This document shows positions 1 through 5,083 of a stretch of 5,417 nt of DNA, piece by piece. The stretch comes from CAZBGL01 sp964491375 (lineage in GTDB: Bacteria; Desulfobacterota; Deferrisomatia; Deferrisomatales; Deferrisomataceae), in NCBI GenBank assembly GCA_964491375.1, contig CAZBGL010000003.1, positions 1 through 5,417 on the forward strand, read 5' to 3'. Position 1 is the first letter of the stretch, and the number at the start of each line of letters is the position of its first letter. A program made the translations under genes and the position numbers. A model generated the notes under the pieces. It was given only the letters and a program-made list of their open reading frames with translations, was not told the origin of the DNA and searched no databases.

Positions 1-1
1 G

Positions 2-115
2 CTCGCGGCCACGGTCGAACGGGCCGGGGGACGCGGAGGCCCCACCAAGCGGGTGGTCCTGGGGGTCTACTGGCACGAAGCGGACGAGGGGGAGGAAAAA
101 GAGGAATCGCGATGA
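2..115 (+). CDS. C-terminal end of an upstream protein (partial, possibly DUF6502-like)
   Basis: An open frame enters from the left edge and gives 37 codons before TGA at 113-115. The peptide contains KRVVLGVYWHEADEGEE and ends in a charged Glu/Lys tail. Its stop overlaps the next ATG in an ATGA arrangement, and the next gene's ribosome site lies inside this frame. That overlap supports a real, translationally coupled gene. The hydrophobic strand followed by an aromatic and acidic end (VVLGVYWHE) resembles, from memory, the C-terminus of DUF6502 proteins, which I recall lying beside DUF5666 genes in some proteobacteria. The family guess is weak because only the tail is visible. No function can be assigned. 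Confidence 0.6.
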   Translation, partial: LAATVERAGGRGGPTKRVVLGVYWHEADEGEEKEESR

Positions 116-510
116 AACGATACACCCACCTCCGTCTGAAACTGCGCGACGGGGCGGAGGTCCGGGTGGAAGGGTGGCTCGCGCCGGACGGCGTCGTGGA
201 TGCAGAGCGGATCGACCCGGCCCCAGGCGGGCTTCCCGACGGCCGCCATGCCGAGATTGAAGGGGTGGTCGGATGGGTGGACGTGCAGGGCGGCCGGTTT
301 TCCGTGGACGGCGTCGTGGTGGACGCCTCGGGGGCCCGGTTCGAGAAGGGCACATGGTCCGATGTCGCGCGGGGGGTCCGTGTGGAGGTGGAGGGGGTGA
401 TGCGATCCGGGCTTCTCGTGGCCCAAGAGGTGGAGGTCAAGGCCGGAAGGCATGAGACCGGGCACGGGGAGGGCGAGCCCGGGGAGGAGTCCGGAGAAGA
501 CGGGGAATAG
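112..510 (+). CDS. DUF5666-like beta-domain protein, 132 aa
   Basis: Residues 46-110 match the DUF5666 pattern from memory: a strand pair (AEIEGVVGWVD), a GGRFSVDGVVVDASGARF core, then GVRVEVEGVMRSGLLVAQEVEVK. This is a small all-beta fold of unknown function, often repeated and usually exported. Residues 14-35 (GAEVRVEGWLAPDGVVDAERI) resemble the second half of another unit, so the protein appears to start with half a repeat. Residues 112-132 form a Gly/Glu/Asp tail. There is no signal peptide at this start, which is odd for the family. The ATG is chosen because it overlaps the upstream stop (ATGA) and has GAGGA at 101-105 six bases before it. Two hairpins and then the cytochrome lipoprotein gene follow. 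Cellular role and location are unknown; it is either cytoplasmic or a truncated relative of exported forms. Confidence 0.8.
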   Translation: MKRYTHLRLKLRDGAEVRVEGWLAPDGVVDAERIDPAPGGLPDGRHAEIEGVVGWVDVQGGRFSVDGVVVDASGARFEKGTWSDVARGVRVEVEGVMRSGLLVAQEVEVKAGRHETGHGEGEPGEESGEDGE

Positions 511-514
511 AGGC

Positions 515-555
515 GCGGCCCTGTCCCCGGAGCCGGCCGGACGGGACAGGGCCGC
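515..555 (+). terminator. 13-bp perfect hairpin after the DUF5666 gene, no U tract
   Basis: GCGGCCCTGTCCC (515-527) is exactly complementary to GGGACAGGGCCGC (543-555), with a 15-nt loop. It starts 5 bases after the stop codon, where a terminator would lie. No T run follows, so it may be a weak or factor-assisted terminator, an RNA-stability element, or an attenuator before the lipoprotein gene. The pairing is certain; the function is inferred. Confidence 0.5.
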
Positions 556-562
556 AGGACAC

Positions 563-595
563 GTGCGGACGGCCGAGGCGCCAGCCGTTCCGCAC
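563..595 (+). promoter_or_regulatory. Second strong hairpin in the leader of the lipoprotein gene
   Basis: GTGCGGA (563-569) pairs with TCCGCAC (589-595) and CGGC (570-573) pairs with GCCG (584-587). This gives an 11-bp stem with a single bulged T at 588 and a 10-nt loop. It ends 10 bases before the AAGGAG ribosome site (605-610). With the 515-555 hairpin it fills most of the 108-nt spacer. It could influence mRNA stability or translation of the lipoprotein. No promoter hexamers are convincing here. Confidence 0.35.
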
Positions 596-618
596 CCAAC
601 CGCAAAGGAGAGGATAGC

Positions 619-1893
619 ATGAGAACGGTATGGTGGGTAGGTACGGCCCTGCTGGGGGGCCTGGCGCTCCTGGCGGGCTGCGGCTCGGGCTCCGGCGGGG
701 GCGGCGAGACCGCGGTCCTCACCGGAACGCTGGAGTCCTCGGAAGCGGCCCGGACGGCGGCCCGTGCCGGGCCGGATCCCGGCCAAGGCACGTACTACGT
801 GGAGGCCGTGGACGAGACCGGGACCACGCGGGACGCGGCCCAGGGCCTACGGCCCGGAGACACGTTCGATCTCCGCGTACCCCCGGGGCACGCGTACGTG
901 GTGGTGGTGGGCGATGAAAGCGGCGCGATCGGGGGGGTGGTGTACGATCCCGAAACGGGCCGATCGGACTTCGAGATCCCCGAGGGCGTGGAACGGGTGG
1001 TGCTCGGCGTGGTGGTGGTGGACCCGGTGAACCGGCGGGTAGAGGTGCGGGACCACCCGGAGGGCATCCGGCGGCCCCAGTCGGCCCCGCCGGAAGACAA
1101 CGACGGGGACCATATACCGGACTTCGCCGCCCCGGACGTCGACAACGACGGGATCGAGGACCACCGGGACCGGAGCGGTGAGCACGACTACTCCCGGGAC
1201 CACGACAACGACGGGATGGAAGACGCGGAAGACCCGGATGACGACAACGACGGTGTGCCCGACGACGAGGACCGGATGGGTGAACACGACCGTTCCCGGG
1301 ACCACGACAACGACGGCCACGACGACGACCGGGACATGGGCCTGGGGGGCGATCTTCAGACAGGGGCCCAGGTGTATGCGGACAACGGGTGCGGCGCCTG
1401 CCACGGGGCCCACGGCTCGGAGGGGAAGGAGCCGATCCGCAACGTGCCGGCCCATGAACTGGCCGAGGTCCTCCTGAAGGGCGAGGACGAGGATGAAGGG
1501 GGGATGCCCGCGTATCCCGATCTCGTACCGTTCGCGGCCGACCTTGCGGCGTTCCTTTCGGGCGAGCCCGCGGACGTGCCCGACGGCGGCGGAGATTCGG
1601 GTGCCGCGGATCCCTCCCCGGACACCGGGGGCGGCTCTTCCGACACGGCCCCGCCCCAGGACTCCACCCCGCCGGCGGACACACCCCCTGCGGCGGACGG
1701 CCAGGCGGTTTTCGACAACGTGTGCGCGGCCTGCCACCGGCTCGGGTCCTACGATACAGCCGGGTTCGCTCCCGACCTGTCGGGCAAGGGGGCGATGGTG
1801 TCCGGCAAGTTCGGGGCGGGAGCGATGCACATGGGCAACACCCTCACGGATGCCGAGGCCCAGGCGGTGGGCCGGTTCTTGGATGCCAACTGA
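619..1893 (+). CDS. Diheme c-type cytochrome lipoprotein with Asp-rich calcium-binding type repeats, 424 aa
   Basis: The start has a good ribosome site (AGGAG, 606-610, 8 bases upstream). Residues 1-21 form a lipoprotein signal ending LLAGC, so Cys21 would be lipidated and the protein membrane-anchored outside the cytoplasm. Residues about 30-150 look like a beta-sandwich (VLTGTLE, YYVEAVDETG, FDLRVPPGHAYVVVVGD). Residues 159-239 are Asp/Asn/Gly-rich, with DNDGDHIPDF and DNDG units similar to thrombospondin type 3 calcium loops. Two heme c sites follow: CGACH at 258-262 with a likely Met ligand at 296 (GGMPAYPDL), and CAACH at 369-373 with a likely Met ligand at 403 or 405. A Pro/Ser/Asp/Gly linker (about 305-362) joins them. 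Electron transfer at the cell surface or in the periplasm is the natural inference; its partners are unknown. I do not recognise this architecture as a named family. It is followed by an intrinsic terminator. Confidence 0.9.
   Translation: MRTVWWVGTALLGGLALLAGCGSGSGGGGETAVLTGTLESSEAARTAARAGPDPGQGTYYVEAVDETGTTRDAAQGLRPGDTFDLRVPPGHAYVVVVGDESGAIGGVVYDPETGRSDFEIPEGVERVVLGVVVVDPVNRRVEVRDHPEGIRRPQSAPPEDNDGDHIPDFAAPDVDNDGIEDHRDRSGEHDYSRDHDNDGMEDAEDPDDDNDGVPDDEDRMGEHDRSRDHDNDGHDDDRDMGLGGDLQTGAQVYADNGCGACHGAHGSEGKEPIRNVPAHELAEVLLKGEDEDEGGMPAYPDLVPFAADLAAFLSGEPADVPDGGGDSGAADPSPDTGGGSSDTAPPQDSTPPADTPPAADGQAVFDNVCAACHRLGSYDTAGFAPDLSGKGAMVSGKFGAGAMHMGNTLTDAEAQAVGRFLDAN
1141..1338 (+). repeat. 34-residue tandem repeat inside the Asp-rich segment
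   Basis: Two units start at residues 175 and 209, exactly 102 bp apart. Each begins with DNDG and carries a near-identical 13-residue block, GEHDYSRDHDNDG (187-199) and GEHDRSRDHDNDG (221-233). Over that block 34 of 39 nucleotides match, suggesting a fairly recent internal duplication. The DxDNDG pattern is that of calcium-coordinating loops. Confidence 0.8.
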
Positions 1894-1916
1894 CTTTTAC
1901 TTTCCCGTCCACCTGT

Positions 1917-1945
1917 GAGGGCGGCCCTGCGGGCCGCCCTCTTTT
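1917..1945 (+). terminator. Intrinsic terminator after the cytochrome lipoprotein gene
   Basis: GAGGGCGGCCC (1917-1927) pairs perfectly with GGGCCGCCCTC (1931-1941) across a TGC loop and is followed by TTTT (1942-1945). It lies 23 bases after the stop codon. This is the clearest Rho-independent terminator in the window and separates the first gene block from the polysaccharide genes. Confidence 0.9.
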
Positions 1946-2000
1946 GTCAGGAGATCTCCCCTGCTGCCGGGCCCACCGGGAAGGCGAGTGCGTAGCGTCC

Positions 2001-2038
2001 CCCGGGCTGCTACCATGTAGCGGCTGGCGCAGCCCGGG
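2001..2038. repeat. Nested inverted repeat
   Basis: CCCGGGCTGC (2001-2010) is exactly complementary to GCAGCCCGGG (2029-2038). Inside it lies a competing short palindrome, GCTAC-CAT-GTAGC (2009-2021), which shares bases with the outer arm. The two foldings are mutually exclusive at the overlap. There is no T tract. The function is unknown. Confidence 0.55.
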
Positions 2039-2069
2039 TGCCGTTCTCCCTTCACCGCCGAGCGTGGGT

Positions 2070-2132
2070 TGGAAGGCCGGGATGCTTGTTGTGGGAGCGG
2101 CCTTCCAGCCGCGACCTGGGCCGAAGGCCCAG
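2070..2132. repeat. REP-like palindrome cluster, copy 1
   Basis: The segment GTGGGAGCGGCCTTCC (2091-2106) followed by AGCCGCGA (2107-2114) resembles the REP palindromes of proteobacteria (GTGGGAGC head, GC-rich stem, CGCGA tail). GCGGC (2097-2101) pairs with GCCGC (2108-2112). TGGAAGGCCG (2070-2079) is an exact inverted copy of CGGCCTTCCA (2098-2107), giving a head-to-head arrangement. A third hairpin, CTGGGCC-GAA-GGCCCAG (2116-2132), follows directly. A related element lies at 2561-2588. Confidence 0.55.
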
Positions 2133-2160
2133 CAGCCTTCTAGCATCCTGTGTCGCCGGC

Positions 2161-2276
2161 GGGCCTGTTTCCGCTCGGGGTCACGGCCTGGGTGGAGGCG
2201 CTCACAGGGCGTTCGTGCCGCTCGCGTGCGCGTTGGGCGGGCTCGGGAGACTCTGGCGTTGGCCTTCCGGCCCCCG
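2161..2276. repeat. Diverged long intergenic repeat, copy A
   Basis: This stretch aligns over about 115 bases with 5208-5326 in the same orientation. Shared blocks include GTTTCCGCT, CGGCCT, GTGCCGCTCGCG and GCGTTGG, ending with a similar GGCGT...CCGGCC. Identity is roughly three quarters by eye, with a few small gaps. Both copies lie outside genes. No reading frame is clearly preserved, so it looks like a non-coding repeat family or the decayed remains of a mobile element. Confidence 0.6.
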
Positions 2277-2560
2277 CGCAAGCCCAGGCCCCCGGCGGTG
2301 TTGGAACGGCCTGGCTGGAGCGGTACGGGCCCGGGAGGGTTGCCGGCGCGAGCGGGCGCGGCACACACACTCGCCGCGGCCCTGGCGTCTCCGAGCGGCG
2401 AGGGCCCGACCCGGGGGTGATGGCCAGGGGTTCCGGGCGGCGGGTTGCCGCGGCGAGGTCGCGTGCTGTACCTTCGCGCCCTCCCGAGCCGGGGGGCTCC
2501 CGGAAGAGGGGGCATGCCCGTGGCGGCCCAGCCGAAGGGCCGCAGCCCGCAGCCGCCGAG

Positions 2561-2588
2561 GTGGGAAGCGGCCTTCCGGCCGCGACCC
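2561..2588. repeat. REP-like palindrome, copy 2
   Basis: GTGGGAAGCGGCC (2561-2573) continues as TTCCGGCCGCGACCC. GCGGCC (2568-2573) and GGCCGC (2578-2583) form a perfect 6-bp stem around TTCC. It differs from copy 1 (2091-2114) mainly by one extra A and one A-to-G change. It lies 65 bases before the epimerase start, so it may be transcribed in that leader. Confidence 0.55.
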
Positions 2589-2652
2589 GAACCGTTTGAG
2601 CCCTCCAACCTTTCGGCCGAAACGACAACACATCCACGCAGGAGCGGACCGG

Positions 2653-3606
2653 ATGGACGTACTGGTGACCGGGGCGGCCGGATTCATCGGGTTCTTTGTG
2701 GCCAGGGCCCTGCTCGAACGGGGGGACCGGGTGGTGGGGCTGGACAACCTGAACCCCTATTACGACGTGGGCCTCAAGGAGGCCCGGCTCCGGCGGTTGG
2801 AGGGGCATTCCCGGTTCTCGTTCGAGCGGGGGGACGTGGCCGACCCGGAGGCGGTGGCCCGCGCCTTCGACCGGGGCCCGTTCGACGTGGTGTGCCACCT
2901 CGCGGCCCAGGCCGGTGTGCGCTACAGCCTGCGGAACCCGGTGGCCTACGGGCACGCCAACCTCATGGGGTTCCTCCACGTCCTGGAGGCGTGCCGCCGG
3001 CGGGGCACCGGCAACCTGGTGTACGCATCGTCCTCGTCCGTGTACGGGGCCAACGAGAAGGTGCCGTTTTCGGAGGACGACCGGGTGGACCGACCGGTGA
3101 GCCTGTACGCGGCCACCAAGGTGGCCAACGAGCTCATGGCCCACACGTACCATCACCTCTACGGCATCCCGGTGACCGGGCTTCGGTTCTTCACGGTGTA
3201 CGGGCCGTGGGGAAGGCCCGACATGGCCCTGTTCACGTTCACCCGGCGCATGCTCGCAGGCCAACCCATCGACGTGTACAACTACGGCCGGATGGAGCGG
3301 GATTTCACCTACATCGACGACATCACCCGGGGCGTGGTGGCCGCGATCGACCGGCCGCTGGGGTGTGAGGTGGTCAACCTGGGCAACCACCGCCCCGTGG
3401 CGCTCGCTCGTTTCATCGAGGTTCTCGAGGCAGCGCTGGGCGTCAAGGCCCGGCGCAACCTGCTCCCCATGCAGCCGGGCGATGTGCCGCGCACCTACGC
3501 CGATGTCTCCAGGGCCCGGGAGTTGCTGGGGTGGGAGCCGGTGATCCCCATCGAGGAGGGGATTCCGCGGTTCGTGGCTTGGTACCGGGAGTACTACGGG
3601 GTGTAG
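2653..3606 (+). CDS. UDP-glucuronate 4-epimerase-type NAD-dependent epimerase, 317 aa
   Basis: This extended short-chain dehydrogenase/reductase would invert C4 of a UDP-uronic acid in the cytoplasm, classically UDP-glucuronate to UDP-galacturonate, for surface polysaccharide. The Rossmann motif TGAAGFIG is at residues 6-13, and Asp31 in LDNLNPYYD should bind the NAD ribose. SSSSVYG is at 126-132 and the catalytic YAATK is at 152-156. RFFTVYGPWGRPDM (178-191) and RDFTYIDD (216-223) are hallmarks of the CapI/LspL group; Thr and Arg of the first segment contact the substrate carboxylate in studied relatives. The length is slightly below the usual 330-340. The ATG at 2653 is chosen because the Rossmann strand starts at once and AGGAG (2640-2644) lies 8 bases upstream. 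The frame stays open upstream to 2038, but that extension lacks any domain. The dehydrogenase gene follows after 160 bases, on the same strand. Confidence 0.93.
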   Translation: MDVLVTGAAGFIGFFVARALLERGDRVVGLDNLNPYYDVGLKEARLRRLEGHSRFSFERGDVADPEAVARAFDRGPFDVVCHLAAQAGVRYSLRNPVAYGHANLMGFLHVLEACRRRGTGNLVYASSSSVYGANEKVPFSEDDRVDRPVSLYAATKVANELMAHTYHHLYGIPVTGLRFFTVYGPWGRPDMALFTFTRRMLAGQPIDVYNYGRMERDFTYIDDITRGVVAAIDRPLGCEVVNLGNHRPVALARFIEVLEAALGVKARRNLLPMQPGDVPRTYADVSRARELLGWEPVIPIEEGIPRFVAWYREYYGV

Positions 3607-3766
3607 GCTGGGGAGAAGGGGTGGATCCGGCGGCCCGGGGGTAAAGCCCGGCTCCCTACGGGCCGAAGGGAACCGTGCCGGGGGTCCAGCCCCCTGCGAG
3701 CCGGGCCGTTGGGTGCCCACGGAGCGCCGTGGGGCGCATGGAGATCACGACGGGAGGGAACGGAAC
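3607..3766. repeat. Hairpin-rich spacer with a minus-strand GTAG REP-like element
   Basis: CGGCCCG (3631-3637) pairs with CGGGCCG (3659-3665), and an alternative inner stem CCGGG (3635-3639) pairs with CCCGG (3647-3651). Read on the minus strand this starts GTAGGGAGCCGGGC (from 3659), a GTAG head followed by a palindrome, as in REP elements mobilised by RAYT transposases. A second stem, GGGGG-TCCAG-CCCCC (3680-3694), follows. There is no U tract, so it need not end transcription. The ribosome site of the next gene (GGGAGG, 3752-3757) is at the end of the spacer. Confidence 0.5.
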
Positions 3767-5083
3767 ATGGGGGACCTGGTGGATCGGTTGCTGGACGGCC
3801 AGGCCAACCTGGCCGTGGTGGGCCTGGGCTACGTGGGACTTCCGGTAGCGGTGGCGTTTGGGAAGAAGGTTCCCGTGATCGGGTTCGACGTGGACGAAGA
3901 CAAGGTCCGGGAGCTCCGCAAGGGGCGGGATCCCACGGGGGAGCTCGCGCCCGAGGAGCTCGCCGAGACCCGCATTCGTTACACCACGAACCCCGGGGAC
4001 CTCCGGAGGGCGGCCTTCATCGTCGTGGCGGTGCCCACCCCGATCGACCGCCACAAGAAACCGGACCTGGGCGCCCTGGTCGCGGCGAGTCGGTCGATCG
4101 GGCAGAACCTCACCCCCGGCACCGTAGTGGTGTACGAATCCACGGTGTACCCCGGCGTGACCGAGGAGGTGTGCGTCCCGGTCCTGGAACGGGAGTCGGG
4201 GCTCGTGTGCGGCCGGGACTTCAAGGTGGGCTACTCTCCCGAGCGGATCAACCCAGGGGACCGGGAGCACACCCTGGAGAACGTGGTGAAGGTGGTGGCT
4301 GGCCAGGACGAGGAGACCCTGGACGTGGTGGCCCGGGTCTACGAGCTCGTGGTACGGGCCGGGGTGCACCGGGCCCCGTCGATCCGCACGGCCGAGGCCG
4401 CCAAGGTGATCGAGAACACCCAGCGGGACCTGAACATCGCCCTGATGAACGAGCTGGCGATCATCTTCAACCGCATGGGGCTCGAGACCCGGGAGGTGCT
4501 GCGGGCGGCGGGCACCAAGTGGAACTTCCTGCCGTTCACCCCGGGGCTGGTGGGCGGGCACTGCATCGGCGTGGACCCCTACTACCTCACGTACAAGGCC
4601 GAAGAACTGGGCTACAAGCCCCAGGTGATCCTGGCCGGCCGGGCCATCAACGACGGCATGGGCAAGTACGTGGCCGAGAACGTGGTCAAGGGCCTGATCC
4701 GGTGCGGCAAGGTGGTCCAGGGGAGCCGGGTGCTGGTCCTGGGGCTCACGTTCAAGGAGAACGTGGCCGACCTGAGGAACTCCCGGGTCAAGGACGTGAT
4801 CGAGGAGCTCCGGGAGTTCGGGGTGGACGTAGTGGCCCACGACCCCCTCGCCGATCCCGGGGAGGCCCGCCGGGAGTTCGGGCTGGACCCGGTCTCGCTC
4901 GACGACGTCGGGGTGGTGGATGGGATCGTGGCCGCGGTGCCCCACGCCGCGTACCGGGAGCTCACCCTGGAGAGGTTGAAGGCGATGTACCGGCCGGAGG
5001 GCCGGGGGGTGTTGGCCGACGTGAAGGCGGTCTATTCCCGGAGCGAGGCCGAGGCCCTGGGGTTGTACTACTGGTCCCTCTGA
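3767..5083 (+). CDS. tviB: TviB-type UDP-sugar 6-dehydrogenase (probably UDP-GlcNAc 6-dehydrogenase), 438 aa
   Basis: The enzyme would oxidise C6 of a UDP-hexose to the carboxylate with two NAD+ in the cytoplasm, making a UDP-uronic acid for capsule or exopolysaccharide. The Rossmann motif VVGLGYVGLP is at residues 17-26, with Asp41 (GFDVD) for NAD. Further motifs are YESTVYPG (123-130), YSPERINPGD (156-165, Glu159) and Lys213 with Asn217 in AAKVIENTQRD. The catalytic Cys266 lies in PGLVGGHCIGVDPYYL, and the C-terminal domain has GLTFKENVADLRNSRV (Lys330). The GLVGGHCIGVDPYYL and NFLPF forms match TviB and differ from plain UDP-glucose dehydrogenases (GGxCFPKD type). All key residues are present and the length is normal. 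The ATG at 3767 is preferred over a GTG at 3713: it has GGGAGG 9 bases upstream and gives a family-typical N-terminus (MGDLVDRLLDGQANLAVVG). It follows the epimerase gene, probably in the same transcript. UDP-glucose as substrate is not excluded. Confidence 0.93.
   Translation: MGDLVDRLLDGQANLAVVGLGYVGLPVAVAFGKKVPVIGFDVDEDKVRELRKGRDPTGELAPEELAETRIRYTTNPGDLRRAAFIVVAVPTPIDRHKKPDLGALVAASRSIGQNLTPGTVVVYESTVYPGVTEEVCVPVLERESGLVCGRDFKVGYSPERINPGDREHTLENVVKVVAGQDEETLDVVARVYELVVRAGVHRAPSIRTAEAAKVIENTQRDLNIALMNELAIIFNRMGLETREVLRAAGTKWNFLPFTPGLVGGHCIGVDPYYLTYKAEELGYKPQVILAGRAINDGMGKYVAENVVKGLIRCGKVVQGSRVLVLGLTFKENVADLRNSRVKDVIEELREFGVDVVAHDPLADPGEARREFGLDPVSLDDVGVVDGIVAAVPHAAYRELTLERLKAMYRPEGRGVLADVKAVYSRSEAEALGLYYWSL

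Larger units (their letters stand above)
1946..2652. other. 0.7-kb intergenic region rich in palindromes, no convincing gene
   Basis: Open frames cross this stretch on both strands, but their translations are Arg/Pro/Gly/Ala-rich, lack recognisable motifs and have no good start signals. It holds a palindrome GGAGATCTCC (1950-1959), a nested hairpin (2001-2038), a REP-like cluster (2070-2132), a diverged long repeat (2161-2276), an 8-bp stem CTCGCCGC/GCGGCGAG (2370-2377 with 2395-2402), a 7-bp stem GCGGCCC/GGGCCGC (2523-2529 with 2537-2543) and a second REP-like palindrome (2561-2588). A promoter for the epimerase gene presumably lies here, but no hexamer pair is convincing. Confidence 0.6.

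Noticed and set aside
719..1830. Minus-strand ORFs over the cytochrome lipoprotein
   Set aside because: The Arg/Pro-rich and Val/His-rich translations mirror the Asp-rich and Gly-rich codons on the plus strand; no start signals or motifs.
1844..2608. Plus- and minus-strand ORFs in the 0.7-kb gap (for example 254 residues on the minus strand)
   Set aside because: They cross the terminator, REP-like palindromes and the diverged repeat, have unnatural composition, and show no motif on either strand. A decayed gene is not excluded.
2038..2652. In-frame 205-residue N-terminal extension of the epimerase
   Set aside because: The translation is Arg/Pro/Gly-rich without motifs, crosses palindromic repeats, and the Rossmann strand begins right at the ATG at 2653, which has its own ribosome site.
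1946..2652. CRISPR array or integrated element in the repeat-rich gap
   Set aside because: The repeats are few, irregularly spaced and palindromic, with no regular repeat-spacer pattern, no tRNA-type attachment site and no integrase.
2140..3720. Long minus-strand ORF of 526 residues over the epimerase
   Set aside because: It is an antisense shadow caused by GC-biased third positions; its Pro/His/Val/Arg-rich composition has no motifs, while the plus frame carries every epimerase hallmark.
3713..3766. Upstream GTG start for the dehydrogenase
   Set aside because: It adds a charged 18-residue stretch not typical of the family, lies in the hairpin spacer, and the ATG at 3767 has a better ribosome site.
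3656..4945. Minus-strand ORF of 429 residues over the dehydrogenase
   Set aside because: It is antisense to a clear gene, with His/Val/Pro/Leu-rich low-complexity sequence and no recognisable domain.
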